The notes under the pieces are model-generated. The model searched no databases. It saw nothing but the letters and a program-made list of their open reading frames with translations, and was not told where the DNA came from. A stretch of 64,000 nt of DNA from Rhizobium sp. 11515TR (GTDB lineage Bacteria; Pseudomonadota; Alphaproteobacteria; Rhizobiales; Rhizobiaceae). A program made the translations under genes and the position numbers. Shown here piece by piece: positions 1-8,295 of this stretch (its first letter is position 1; each line of letters opens with the position of its first letter). The DNA lies in NCBI RefSeq assembly GCF_002277895.1, contig NZ_CP022998.1:3515501-3579500 (forward strand). Reading direction: 5' to 3'.

Positions 1-350
1 ATGGCAGCAACATTGACGCCGTTGTTCACGACCAGCAATCTTTTACGAACCAGAACGCCCATCACGCGGGCGGCGGTCGAAAAGGTCATCGTGTCGAGCG
101 GACCCTCGCCCTCCCAAGGCTTGGTCAGCCGCTCGGTCACGGCCGAGACGATATTGTTGGGCACGATATCAGTGCATTCGCGCATGGCCTCGAAAACGAC
201 ACTGATGGGATGGATACGTCCCTCGAACGTCACGATCGGTTCGGTTACTTCGCTGTCCCATTCCTCGAAGGCATAGAGCGCTTCGCGGAAGAGCTGCTGC
301 AGGGTAATGGGGGCATGACCCTCATGAAGGGGCGGCAAGGCATTCGACAT
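1..350 (-). CDS. Conserved hypothetical protein, 3' end beyond the window
   Basis: Partial gene reading leftward off the window edge; about 116 codons are visible without a stop. It starts at an ATG at 350 preceded by GGAG seven bases upstream (GGAGACAGAC-ATG). The visible protein is acidic and soluble, begins MSNALPPLHEGHAPIT, and contains YAFEEWDSEVTEP and MRECTDIVPNNIVSAV. There is no signal peptide or membrane segment. I do not recognise the family and assign no function. The strong ribosome site and the open frame over the whole stretch support it being real; the frames read on the plus strand here are antisense shadows. Confidence 0.7.
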   Translation of the reverse strand, partial: MSNALPPLHEGHAPITLQQLFREALYAFEEWDSEVTEPIVTFEGRIHPISVVFEAMRECTDIVPNNIVSAVTERLTKPWEGEGPLDTMTFSTAARVMGVLVRKRLLVVNNGVNVAA

Positions 351-681
351 GTCTGTCTCCTTTCAATTGGAAGTCCGGCGCATATATGAAAGTTGATGGT
401 CTCTCCTCCGAGACCCAAGCGCTGCTTCTTCAGTTTGGCGCGCCTTAAATGGGGGAGCGGCGCGGCAAACCATCTTGTGACCGGCGCAACGCGGGACGCA
501 CACGAAATGTTCCCACCGGTCATGTAACTTGATCAAGTCTATAGATTAATCTCGACTTGAAAAGCCTCAATGATAACTTTCTGCAATTCTCTTTATTTTT
601 GAATGACTTCACGTAGAGTGAAATGACAGCGCATCTGTGGAAGGCATGCGAATCTCCATTCAGGGCCGAAAGGACGCGACC
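351..681. other. Intergenic region between divergent genes
   Basis: About 330 bases between the left-edge minus-strand gene and the cupin gene. The right half (about 530-625) is AT-rich compared with its surroundings and is the likely promoter area for both genes. No convincing reading frame, RNA gene or repeat is visible. Confidence 0.5.
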
Positions 682-1185
682 ATGTGCGGCGATCATGAAC
701 ACGAGCATCAACACGGGCAAGATCATAGCCAGCAACAGGTCGATTGGCGTGAACATGGCGTCAAGATCATTCCGGGCAATGCCCTCGACCCGAATACGGC
801 ACAGACACCGGGCATGAACCGGGCAACTGCAATCAATCAAGCCCGCGCAGGCGCCGAAAAGATCTGGGCAGGAACCGTGACGATCCACGCCAATGCCAAG
901 ACCGGCGCTCACCATCACGGTGATCTCGAAAGCATCATTTACGTCGTCAAAGGCCGGGCGCGGATGCGCTGGGGCGAGAACCTGGAATTCGTCGCCGAAG
1001 CCGGGCCTGGCGATTTCATCTTCGTGCCGCCCTATGTGCCGCATCAGGAGATCAATGCCAGCCGCGACGAAACGCTGGAATGCGTCCTTGTCCGCTCCGG
1101 GCAGGAGCCAGTCGTCGTCAATCTGGATATCGAACCGGTCGAAAAGCCGGAAGAGGTCCTCTGGAAGGACCCCATCCATCGCTGA
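682..1185 (+). CDS. Single-domain cupin protein with His-rich N-terminus
   Basis: A 167-residue protein. The N-terminus MCGDHEHEHQHGQDHSQ is rich in histidine and acidic residues, which suggests metal binding. The conserved cupin core follows: motif 1 around AHHHGDLESIIYVVKGRARM (three His, one Glu) and motif 2 around GDFIFVPPYVPHQEIN (one His). These residues normally hold one divalent metal in a small beta-barrel. The ATG at 682 is chosen because AAAGGA lies seven bases before it; the in-frame ATG at 637 has no such site. Cupins of this size include isomerases, dioxygenases and binding proteins, so the substrate is unknown. metQ follows 213 bases downstream, but a hairpin between them argues against one simple transcript. 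Confidence 0.8.
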   Translation: MCGDHEHEHQHGQDHSQQQVDWREHGVKIIPGNALDPNTAQTPGMNRATAINQARAGAEKIWAGTVTIHANAKTGAHHHGDLESIIYVVKGRARMRWGENLEFVAEAGPGDFIFVPPYVPHQEINASRDETLECVLVRSGQEPVVVNLDIEPVEKPEEVLWKDPIHR

Positions 1186-1263
1186 GGCGATTAATTTTTG
1201 AGCAAATGCCTATTTTGCCGCATAAGTAATCTATAGTAATTATAGAAAATAAGTTTGCTCTTT

Positions 1264-1309
1264 TGCGTTGCACTGAAAAGAGTTTTTCAGAACCGCAGTG
1301 CACAACGCA
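1264..1309 (+). promoter_or_regulatory. Long hairpin upstream of metQ
   Basis: The arm at 1264-1275 (TGCGTTGCACTG) pairs with 1296-1309 (CAGTGCACAACGCA) apart from a two-base bulge. An alternative inner stem, CTGAAAA (1273-1279) with TTTTCAG (1284-1290), shares bases with the outer stem, so the two may compete. No run of T follows, so it does not look like a plain terminator for the cupin gene. It could be a leader element or an operator for the methionine transport operon. It does not match the SAM-II pattern that I know. Confidence 0.4.
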
Positions 1310-1398
1310 TGATCCTGCTTCGCGGATAGACCGCGCGTCTGAAATGATCCTGCTGTCAACGAGAGAACGATCTCGATCATCTGGAACAGGGATTTCCC

Positions 1399-2247
1399 AT
1401 GACTGAAAAGCTTTCTAGAGGTTTCGCTGCGCTGCGCCTTTCCCGCCGCGCCGGCCTTGCCGCCATCCTCGCTTCCGCTGTCGCCGTCCTCGGCCTGACG
1501 GCAAACGCCATGCCGTCTTTGGCTGCAGACAAGACGATCAAGGTCGGCATCATGAGCGGCGAGGACGAGGATGTCTGGCGCGTCGTGGTCGCCGAGGCCG
1601 CCAAGAAGGGCCTGAAGGTCGAGCCGGTCGTCTTCAACGATTATACCCAGCCGAACGAAGCACTCGAGCGCGGCGAAATCGACGCCAATGCCTTCCAGCA
1701 CAAGCCCTACCTCGACAACCAGATCAAGCAGCACGGCTATCACATCGCAATTGCCGGCTACACGGGCATCTGGCCGATCGGCCTCTACACGAAGAAGTAC
1801 AAGACCGTAGCCGACCTTCCGAAGGGCGCTGCCATCGGGGTGCCGAACGATCCGTCCAACGAAGGCCGCGCACTGCTCGTTCTGCAGCATGAGGGTATCA
1901 TCAAGCTCAAGGAAGGCACCGGCATCCTCGCCACGGTTGCCGATATCGCTGAAAACCCGAAGAACGTCGACATCAAGGAACTGGATGCCGGCATCGTCGG
2001 CCGTTCGATCGACGATCTCGATGCAGCCGTTGTCAACACCGACTGGGCACTGAAAGCAGGGCTCTCGGCGAAAGACCGCATCGCGCAGGAGCAGACCGAA
2101 AACAATCCGTACCGCAACTTCATCGCCGTCAAGCAGGGCAGCGAGAATGAAGCCTGGGTCAAGACGCTGGTCGCCTCCTATCAGAACGACACCGTCAAGG
2201 CCGAGTTCGACAAAGTCTACAAAGGCACCGGCCAGAGCGCCTATTGA
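1399..2247 (+). CDS. metQ: D-methionine ABC transporter substrate-binding protein MetQ
   Basis: A 282-residue periplasmic binding protein of the NlpA/MetQ family, which captures methionine and delivers it to the MetNI permease. A long signal peptide occupies about residues 1-43, with a basic start, a hydrophobic core and likely cleavage after PSLA. No lipobox cysteine is present, so it should be a soluble periplasmic protein, not a lipoprotein. Family features are visible: KVGIMSGEDEDVW at the mature start, NDYTQPNEALERGEIDANAFQHKPYLD, and GVPNDPSNEGRALL in the ligand pocket. AGGGA lies seven bases before the ATG. metN and metI follow in the same direction after a palindromic mosaic element, so the order Q-N-I differs from the E. 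coli order N-I-Q. Confidence 0.93.
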   Translation: MTEKLSRGFAALRLSRRAGLAAILASAVAVLGLTANAMPSLAADKTIKVGIMSGEDEDVWRVVVAEAAKKGLKVEPVVFNDYTQPNEALERGEIDANAFQHKPYLDNQIKQHGYHIAIAGYTGIWPIGLYTKKYKTVADLPKGAAIGVPNDPSNEGRALLVLQHEGIIKLKEGTGILATVADIAENPKNVDIKELDAGIVGRSIDDLDAAVVNTDWALKAGLSAKDRIAQEQTENNPYRNFIAVKQGSENEAWVKTLVASYQNDTVKAEFDKVYKGTGQSAY

Positions 2248-2377
2248 TCTCAGAACGGCGCGGGGGACAGCGCTGAACGGCGGGCGGCCGGGGCATCTTG
2301 CCCAGCCGCCTTTGATGTTTTCCCCGGCAGGATGCGATGAAGTTTATAGTTGGTTATGGAGTTCGCTGAGGGTACAT

Positions 2378-2563
2378 ACCCCCTCTGTCACTTTCGTGAC
2401 ATCTCACCCACAAGGGGGAGATTGGCAATATTTGGCAAGCCATTGCCAGAAAACACGCATCGCATCTGCTGACACATTGCCGATTGTTCTGCTAAGCGCG
2501 CAACAAACTCCCAACGATCTCCCCCCTTGTGGGGGAGATGTCACGAAGTGACAGAGGGGGGTA
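2378..2563. repeat. RIME-type palindromic intergenic mosaic element
   Basis: Two arms of about 48-53 bases (2378-2425 and 2511-2563) are inverted copies of each other, differing at a few positions. Each arm carries its own small palindromes: GTCACTT(T)CGTGAC and a G/C block of the type CTCCCCC..TTGTGGGGGAG. About 85 unrelated bases separate the arms. This matches the layout of the Rhizobium-specific intergenic mosaic elements described in rhizobia. It sits between metQ and metN, within what should be one operon, and could stabilise or process the mRNA so that MetQ is made in excess over MetN and MetI. Confidence 0.8.
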
Positions 2564-2612
2564 CAATGGCCTCTACGAACTCGGAGGCCGCTTTTATACA
2601 AAGAGAAGCACT

Positions 2613-3695
2613 ATGAATTCTTTCACCCCAGCCACATCGATCGACGGACAGGCGCCGCCTGAAGCGACAGGCGACGAGATCGTTCGCCTGGTTGATGTCC
2701 GCCGCCGGTTCGGCGCGACGCCGGCGCTGGATGGCATATCGCTGACCGCACGCCGCGGCGAAATCGTCGGCATCATCGGCCGCAGCGGCGCCGGCAAATC
2801 GACGCTGATCCGCTGCCTGAACGGGCTGGAGCGCACCGATAGCGGCGAAATTCACATCGAGGGCCGCGACATCGCCCGCCTTTCGGAGAAGGAATTGCAG
2901 CCACTGCGTCGTCGCATCGGCATGGTCTTCCAGCACTTCAATCTGCTGTCCTCAAGAACGGTAGAGGAAAACATCGCACTACCGCTGAAGATCGAAGGCG
3001 TCGCCAAGGCGGAACGATTACAGCGTGCCCGCGAACTGCTCGAACTCGTCGGCCTTGCCGACAAGGCCAAGGCCTACCCGTCCGCCCTGTCCGGCGGCCA
3101 GAAACAACGCGTCGGCATTGCCCGCGCCCTTGCCGCCCGGCCCGCAATTCTCCTGTCGGACGAAGCGACATCGGCGCTCGATCCGGAAACCACCCGATCC
3201 ATTCTGGCATTGTTGAAGGACATCAACCGCAAGCTCGGCCTAACAATCCTGCTCATCACCCATGAGATGGAAGTGATCCGCTCGATTGCCGATCGCGTCG
3301 CGGTCATCGATGCCGGCCGGATCGTCGAAGAGGGCTCGGTATGGACGGTTTTCGCCAATCCCCAGCAGGACATTACCGCCAGCCTGCTCAGCGGTGCGCG
3401 TCCACAGCTTCCAGACCATATCGCCGCCGGCCTTTCCGCGACATCGGGTGCCGAAGCCATCCTCAGCGTCGATCTTGCTGGCCCAGCCGCACAGGGCGCG
3501 CTTTTTGCCGAACTTTCGGCCGCTCTTCCCCGCTCCTTCCGGCTGGTCCATGGCGGCATTGACCATATCCAGAACCAGCCCGTCGCCCGCTTCTTCGTCG
3601 CGGTGCCGACGCGCGACACGACCTTGCCGACCCAAGTCAGTGATTTCTTGAAAGCCCGCTCCGCACGGGTGGAGGTTCTAGGCTATGACAACTGA
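2613..3695 (+). CDS. metN: Methionine ABC transporter ATP-binding protein MetN
   Basis: A 360-residue ATPase that powers methionine uptake with MetI and MetQ. Walker [10 protein letters not shown] is at about 56-64, the Q-loop lies in [10 protein letters not shown] near 107, the signature LSGGQKQR is at 159-166, Walker B ILLSDE is at 179-184, and the switch His is in LITHEME. A C-terminal NIL-type regulatory domain of about 80 residues follows, which in this family binds methionine and inhibits transport. The ATG at 2613 gives the usual family length. The frame is open further upstream to 2529, but that part runs through the palindromic element and is not needed. The stop overlaps the start of metI by 11 bases. 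Confidence 0.93.
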   Translation: MNSFTPATSIDGQAPPEATGDEIVRLVDVRRRFGATPALDGISLTARRGEIVGIIGRSGAGKSTLIRCLNGLERTDSGEIHIEGRDIARLSEKELQPLRRRIGMVFQHFNLLSSRTVEENIALPLKIEGVAKAERLQRARELLELVGLADKAKAYPSALSGGQKQRVGIARALAARPAILLSDEATSALDPETTRSILALLKDINRKLGLTILLITHEMEVIRSIADRVAVIDAGRIVEEGSVWTVFANPQQDITASLLSGARPQLPDHIAAGLSATSGAEAILSVDLAGPAAQGALFAELSAALPRSFRLVHGGIDHIQNQPVARFFVAVPTRDTTLPTQVSDFLKARSARVEVLGYDN

Positions 3696-4341
3696 TGTAA
3701 TCCTCAGTCTGCTTTGGCGCTCCTTCTGGCAAACCATTTGGATGACGGGCGCCGCCGGCTTTCTTTCCCTCATCATCGGCCTGCCGCTCGGCCTTGCTCT
3801 CGTCGCTACCAGCCGCGGCGGCATCGCCGAACAGGGCGCGATCAACCGCGTCCTGGGCATCCTGGTCGACGGCTTCCGCGCCGTGCCTTTCATCATTTTA
3901 CTTATCGCCCTGATCCCGCTGACGCGTCTGATCGTCGGCACGGCGCTCGGCACGACAGCCGCGATCGTGCCGCTGACCATCGCAGCGATCCCCTATTATG
4001 CTCGCGTTGCCGAGGTCTCGCTGCGCGATGTCGATCGCGGCCTGATCGACGCCGTGCGCGCCATGGGCGGTAATCGCTGGACTATCGTCCGCGAAGTGCT
4101 GATACCGGAAGCGATGCCCGGCATTGTCGCCGGCTTCACCGTGACCATGGTCACACTGATCGGCGCTTCGGCCATGGCCGGCACGATCGGCGGCGGCGGC
4201 CTCGGCGACCTTGCCATCCGCTATGGCTATCAACGCTATGAGACGAGCGTCATGATCGCCGTCGTCATCATCCTGATCATTCTGGTCTGGGGCATGCAAT
4301 GGCTGGGCGATCGCCTCGCCAATCGGCTCGATCGCCGCTAG
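3685..4341 (+). CDS. metI: Methionine ABC transporter permease MetI
   Basis: A 218-residue inner-membrane permease with about five hydrophobic segments, the normal size for MetI. The cytoplasmic EAA loop that contacts MetN is visible as [20 protein letters not shown], near residues 124-143. It forms the translocation channel with MetN. Its start overlaps the last 11 bases of metN, which indicates translational coupling. The gene ends 72 bases before the convergent dehydrogenase gene. The short gap holds a weak GC-rich inverted repeat but no clear terminator. Confidence 0.93.
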   Translation: MTTDVILSLLWRSFWQTIWMTGAAGFLSLIIGLPLGLALVATSRGGIAEQGAINRVLGILVDGFRAVPFIILLIALIPLTRLIVGTALGTTAAIVPLTIAAIPYYARVAEVSLRDVDRGLIDAVRAMGGNRWTIVREVLIPEAMPGIVAGFTVTMVTLIGASAMAGTIGGGGLGDLAIRYGYQRYETSVMIAVVIILIILVWGMQWLGDRLANRLDRR

Positions 4342-4412
4342 CTCCATCGATACAAATCCATTCCCGGTGCAGAAAGACATTGCTCCGGGAGTGAAGACGA
4401 AAGATCAAAAGA

Positions 4413-5444
4413 TCAGTTGCGCGTCACCGGCTTCGAGCGCATGCGCGATACGGTCTCCCGCTCGGCACGCTTGCAGCGCATCGGCGGCAGGCCGCGATCC
4501 ATTAGATCCATATCCTCCAGCACCATGTCGCCCATCTTCTTGAAGGCGCCGTCGAGCGCACCGGCGCGGTGGGCCGAGCGGAGAAAACCCTTGAGCTTGC
4601 GTACTGGATGATCAAGGCTGAGCGGCTCCTCGGGGTAGACATCGCTTGCCGCCACGATACGGCCCGAAGCGACAGCCGCCATCAGTGCATCGAAATCGAC
4701 GACATCGGCCCGGCTGAGCAGAATGAAGGCCGCTCCCTCGCGCATTTTCGCAAAAGCCTCTGCCCCGAGAAAACCCCTGTTCTCGCTAGTGACCGATGCG
4801 ACCACGAAGACGAAATCGCTGTTGGATAACACCTCATCGAGCCCAGCGGGCTGAACGCCGTGTTCCCGGAGGATCGACGGCGGCATCCAGGGATCGAAGA
4901 CCCTGATATTGGCGCGGAAGCCGGACAGCACGCGGTTCAGCGCCTTGCCGAGATCACCGAAGCCGACAATGCCAATATCGCTGCCGCCAACGAGCCGTGC
5001 CTTCGCATTGCCATCGCCACCCCAGAGTTCCCTGCCCTCGCGGAAATCGACATCGGCATCGACGATCCCGCGCGCCAGGCTCAGAGCAAACCCAAGGCCG
5101 ATCTCGGCGACCGGCTCGGCAAAAACGAGGCCAGTGGTCACGACGTGGATGCCGCGCTCGAAAAGCACTTCATAGGGCATGTTGTTGATGAGATTGCTCT
5201 CGACATTCAGGATACAGCGCAGTTGTGGCATGCGATCCAGCGTTTCCCTCGATAGCGGCGGCTGGCCGATGATGTAGCGCGCCTCGACGAGCACCTCGTC
5301 GCCCAGTCCGGCGATATTGTCCGGGTCCGCCTCGACGAGGCGATATTTCGAATGAAGGAGCGACAGAGCGTCCCTGGTGAAGATAAGCTCGAGCGAGCGC
5401 GGCTCCGGCGCGCTGATGGCCAAGGGTCTGCTATCGGCGGTCAT
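4413..5444 (-). CDS. D-2-hydroxyacid dehydrogenase family protein
   Basis: A 343-residue NAD(P)-dependent oxidoreductase of the D-isomer 2-hydroxyacid dehydrogenase family, which interconverts 2-keto and D-2-hydroxy acids. The dinucleotide fold is visible as GIVGFGDLG (about 158-166) with an acidic residue after the second strand in VFDPW. The catalytic set appears complete: Arg in LLSRADVVD (about 245), Glu in DVYPEEP (about 272) and His in SAHRAG (about 292). GGAGG lies six bases before the ATG. The C-terminus is unusually basic and longer than the catalytic core needs. The substrate cannot be told from sequence. It reads toward the methionine transporter, and no operon partner is evident. 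Confidence 0.87.
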   Translation of the reverse strand: MTADSRPLAISAPEPRSLELIFTRDALSLLHSKYRLVEADPDNIAGLGDEVLVEARYIIGQPPLSRETLDRMPQLRCILNVESNLINNMPYEVLFERGIHVVTTGLVFAEPVAEIGLGFALSLARGIVDADVDFREGRELWGGDGNAKARLVGGSDIGIVGFGDLGKALNRVLSGFRANIRVFDPWMPPSILREHGVQPAGLDEVLSNSDFVFVVASVTSENRGFLGAEAFAKMREGAAFILLSRADVVDFDALMAAVASGRIVAASDVYPEEPLSLDHPVRKLKGFLRSAHRAGALDGAFKKMGDMVLEDMDLMDRGLPPMRCKRAERETVSRMRSKPVTRN

Positions 5445-5499
5445 TCTATTCCTCCCTGTCTGGCGGGGCGATCCAATAGCATTCCACGGATCAGATCAA

Positions 5500-6195
5500 T
5501 CAGGCCTCGTCCTCTTCCCCTGGCATTCCGATGGAGAAAGCGCAGATGCGCGAGAGATGGGTGAGCGGCAGACCCGTCTCGGCATGCCAGGCATTGAACT
5601 GATCCTGGATCAGACGCAGGTCTTTCTTCGTCGGTTTGCTTTCAGAAATCGGCACGCCGGAAAGCCGCAGACAGACGAGAACGTCATGGCTCATGACGAA
5701 GCTGTCGCGGCCGATCGCCCGCAGGAGATATTGGCCGGTCATGCCGCCGAGCCGGTTTGCCTGCTTGTCCAGAACCGCAAGCAGGCCGATCTGATCCTCC
5801 AGCGGCCAGTCGGCGAAGAAGCGGCCGGCGCTGCCATACGTGTCGGCAAGCTGGCGGATGAACTGCGCATTGTCCCGCACCGACATGATCTTGGCGCCGT
5901 TGCGGATGACCCGTGCGTCCGAAGTCAGATCATGCCAGTAATCATCCGGCGCCAGATTGAGAAAGGCGGGGTCAAAGCCGGAGAATGCCGTTTCGAAACC
6001 AGCCCATTTCGAATCGATGACGTTACGCACGAAACCAGCATAAAAGATGTAGCGCGTCATCTCCGACAAGATCCGATCATCGGGCAGAGCACGCAGCACC
6101 TCATGGTTCGGCGCCTTGGGCATCAGCGCCTTTAACCCGTCGGCGCCTTCCTTGCGCTTCTCGGCCCGCTTTCTGATCTCGGCAAAGCTTCCCAT
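5500..6195 (-). CDS. DNA-3-methyladenine glycosylase I (Tag)-like protein
   Basis: A 231-residue protein resembling the Tag family of base-excision glycosylases. The similar part is the helical core: GFVRNVIDSKWAGFETAFSG.FDP followed by ARVIRNGAKIMSVRDNA, which lines up with the Tag segments holding the substrate pocket and the RNRAKI-like helix. The cysteine and histidine pairs that bind zinc in E. coli Tag are not present, so this is a divergent branch and its enzyme activity is uncertain. The ATG at 6195 is preferred because GGAG precedes it by six bases; the frame is open to 6261. It is separated from the dehydrogenase downstream by 55 bases and may be cotranscribed with it. Confidence 0.72.
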   Translation of the reverse strand: MGSFAEIRKRAEKRKEGADGLKALMPKAPNHEVLRALPDDRILSEMTRYIFYAGFVRNVIDSKWAGFETAFSGFDPAFLNLAPDDYWHDLTSDARVIRNGAKIMSVRDNAQFIRQLADTYGSAGRFFADWPLEDQIGLLAVLDKQANRLGGMTGQYLLRAIGRDSFVMSHDVLVCLRLSGVPISESKPTKKDLRLIQDQFNAWHAETGLPLTHLSRICAFSIGMPGEEDEA

Positions 6196-6455
6196 CACCC
6201 GCTCCCGTCGGCCACGCTGTAACGACAAGTCTCTTACGATCTTATCGCCCAGTGCAAGCAATCTCCATGCAATGATTTGCTGTGAAAAACACGACGTAGA
6301 AAGTTATGACTCGAAAGTTGATCACGCCGGCATTCGAATTGATTTCCCGACGATTGAAACAGTTCCGAACTGCTCCAGATATCGTCTTGAAATTAACTTG
6401 AGATTTCGCACACCGTAGCGTTAATTTCGGCGGCGTCGGATCGGAGCCTCCTGCC

Positions 6456-6716
6456 ATGAACAATAAAGACTGGAATTATCCCATCATGGTCATCTGCAAG
6501 CGCACCGGAAAAGTCTATACGGTCGCGAACACGAAGGAGGCTCTGGACATGCTGCTGAACGCATGGCCTGTCGCAGAGGGTAAAGCTTTCATGATGGCTC
6601 TACAGGTCTGTGCCGATGTCGAACGAGGCCAGGGACAACCGCTGGAAGCTCGCAACAGCTTTGTCGCTGCAGCATCGGAGGCTGGCGTCCCCCTTGAGAT
6701 GCCGGTGATTCAGTAA
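6456..6716 (+). CDS. DUF982 family protein, first of three tandem copies
   Basis: An 86-residue protein of the DUF982 family, common in rhizobia and of unknown function. The family pattern is clear: a short N-terminal beta-hairpin (VICKRTGKVYTVANTKEA), then LLNAWPVAEGKAFMMALQVC, then the helix ARNSFVAAASEAGVPLE. GGAG lies nine bases before the ATG. Two more copies follow at 6904 and 7241, in the same orientation but with separate ribosome sites. There is no signal peptide or membrane segment. The base composition of this stretch is lower in GC than the flanking housekeeping genes, which hints at an accessory origin. Confidence 0.8.
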   Translation: MNNKDWNYPIMVICKRTGKVYTVANTKEALDMLLNAWPVAEGKAFMMALQVCADVERGQGQPLEARNSFVAAASEAGVPLEMPVIQ

Positions 6717-6903
6717 GATTGCTGCCTGTTTCGAGACCTGCTGCGCACTGTTTTCACAAGGCTTGATTGCGCATAGTCCGGTAGGCTGCCACACTGTTTG
6801 GCACCGCACCGCTCTTACAAAAATGGTGCGGACCGATTTCCGGAAATTGCGAAACTTTTTGCCGTGGCGGGAGTTTCACTCGCAATGTCGGAGCATCATC
6901 GAA

Positions 6904-7161
6904 ATGAAAATGATATTTAGTGCCGGCGCAAGCCGGTGGCTTGAGCCTGTATATCTGCGCATCGGCCATGGCATGCCGGAAGCAATCCGAAGCCCGAAGG
7001 AAGCCCACAATCACCTCCTTTTCCGCTGGCCAACCATCAGAGGCGAAAAATACGATTCGGCCAGAAGCCTCTGCCTCGAAGCCGAGACCGACCCGTTTCT
7101 GTGCGAATACGCCAGAAAAGTGTTCATCGAGGCCTGCGTTGAAGCCAGCGTACTCGACTAG
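6904..7161 (+). CDS. DUF982 family protein, second tandem copy
   Basis: An 85-residue DUF982 relative. The core reads EPVYLRIGHGMPEAIRSPKE, then LLFRWPTIRGEKYDSARSLC and ARKVFIEACVEASVLD, matching the W-P-x-x-x-G and C-terminal helix pattern of its two neighbours. It is the most divergent of the three: the residue after WP is T instead of V, and the Gly-rich turn before the last helix is lost. The frame is open back to 6763, but homology begins only near residue 12 of the version starting at 6904, and a GGAG lies ten bases before that ATG. The next ATG, at 6910, is an alternative. Function unknown. Confidence 0.7.
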   Translation: MKMIFSAGASRWLEPVYLRIGHGMPEAIRSPKEAHNHLLFRWPTIRGEKYDSARSLCLEAETDPFLCEYARKVFIEACVEASVLD

Positions 7162-7240
7162 ATAGCGATACTAAAATCCTTGGAATCGGAACGCTTCTTG
7201 CTGGGTTACCGAAGCATGAACGTTTCGGAGGTAATGCGTT

Positions 7241-7495
7241 TTGAAACGAAACATTTTACGACCATTTCCAGCTGTCACGCTTGTCATGGGAGAGAACGGC
7301 GGAACCCGCCGCGTCAATTCGGTACATCAGGTTGCAGAGCTGCTGCTGGAACATTGGCCGGTGGCAAATGGCGAAGACTATGTCGCAGCGGTACGGATCT
7401 GCCTCGAAGCGATGCTTGGCGCCGTCCCTGCCGAAGCCGTGAGAGAGGCTTTGATCAAGGCTGCCCGAGAAGCAGGCATATCCGTAATGCAATGA
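7241..7495 (+). CDS. DUF982 family protein, third tandem copy, TTG start
   Basis: An 84-residue DUF982 protein: AVTLVMGENGGTRRVNSVHQ, then LLLEHWPVANGEDYVAAVRIC, then EALIKAAREAGISVMQ. The start is taken as TTG at 7241 because a strong GGAGGT ends seven bases before it. The nearby ATG at 7234 is in another frame and too close to that site. Two related genes lie upstream in the same direction. No function is known for the family, and nothing in the context points to a pathway. Confidence 0.78.
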   Translation: MKRNILRPFPAVTLVMGENGGTRRVNSVHQVAELLLEHWPVANGEDYVAAVRICLEAMLGAVPAEAVREALIKAAREAGISVMQ

Positions 7496-7616
7496 AATTC
7501 CCCTCCCTTCCCGCCACAGGTGGGACCTCTCTGACATTATTCACTTTTTATGAACGAGTGCCGGCGATCTTGCCAACAGAGGCAGGCGATTCGCTCCTGC
7601 CGATGACGGAGAGAAT

Positions 7617-7868
7617 ATGTCGCTTCTACCATTCCCTGCCGACAGGCGTACCAGTGATGTCAGGCGGTGTGCCACAGCCCTTCAGCAGCTACAAGGCGAG
7701 GCGGCAAACCGCTTCTGGCGTTCGGAAATGGCAATCTTTGCCAACGCCTTGCGCGAACAGGGAGTGGAAGACGACGAAATCTCGCGGCAAGCTGGCCTCT
7801 TCATGCATGCGGTCCAGATGGAACTGCAGCTTGCCTATGCCGAAGAGGAACTGAACGCCTCGGCCTAA
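7617..7868 (+). CDS. Small DUF6074-like rhizobial protein
   Basis: An 83-residue protein starting MSLLPFPADRRTSDVRRC. It resembles the short rhizobial DUF6074 proteins, which share a start of the LPFP..RR..VRR type, a helix with G.AA..FWR, and a final helix (LFMHAVQMELQLAYAEEE). GGAGAG precedes the ATG by three bases. It probably folds as a small helical bundle. Function unknown. It lies 121 bases after the third DUF982 gene and in the same direction; such small genes often cluster in accessory parts of rhizobial genomes. Confidence 0.68.
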   Translation: MSLLPFPADRRTSDVRRCATALQQLQGEAANRFWRSEMAIFANALREQGVEDDEISRQAGLFMHAVQMELQLAYAEEELNASA

Positions 7869-7968
7869 CGGCGTTAGAACCCTCCGGTTCTCCTTGAATC
7901 GCGAGAACGCTCCATCCCTTTTTTGCAGTTCCGGACGGAAAGCCGCTACGCAGTTTTCTTAGGATTGT

Positions 7969-8295
7969 TTATTTCGGCAATCTGCAAAATGCGATGGATT
8001 TATCGCCGCTGGTCGGTGACTTGATCTGCACGGTCCATTCTCCTCCGGGAAAATGGAGCCCCTTCGACGAAGCCACGCCCGTGATCTGCGCGCAGGCCTT
8101 TCTGGCATCGGCACTCGGCAGATCTATGGTCGCCATGACGGCGTACCGCCGGCTGGAAACCTGGCACGGCGCGGTAAACAAGCCGGTATTGTCGATCATC
8201 TTGCAGACCCGGAACGCATTGCTCACGGCATCGTCTGCAGCCATCGCGGAATTGGCGATCACCAGCATGGTGGCCGTTGCCAAAAACAATCTCAT
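7969..8295 (-). CDS. Small exported protein with four cysteines
   Basis: A 108-residue protein with a clear signal peptide (MRLFLATATMLVIANSAMA, cleavage after AMA). The mature part of about 89 residues has four cysteines (VCKM, APCQV, ACAQI, AFCRL), which could form two disulfide bonds in the periplasm. The frame is open upstream to 8655, but the signal peptide fixes the start at 8295. I do not recognise the family. It lies tail to tail with the DUF6074-like gene and its start faces the PilZ gene. Confidence 0.7.
   Translation of the reverse strand: MRLFLATATMLVIANSAMAADDAVSNAFRVCKMIDNTGLFTAPCQVSSRRYAVMATIDLPSADARKACAQITGVASSKGLHFPGGEWTVQIKSPTSGDKSIAFCRLPK

Noticed and set aside
1186..1398. 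SAM-II riboswitch upstream of metQ
   Set aside because: The conserved loop sequences and pseudoknot pattern that I know of are not visible, although a hairpin is present.
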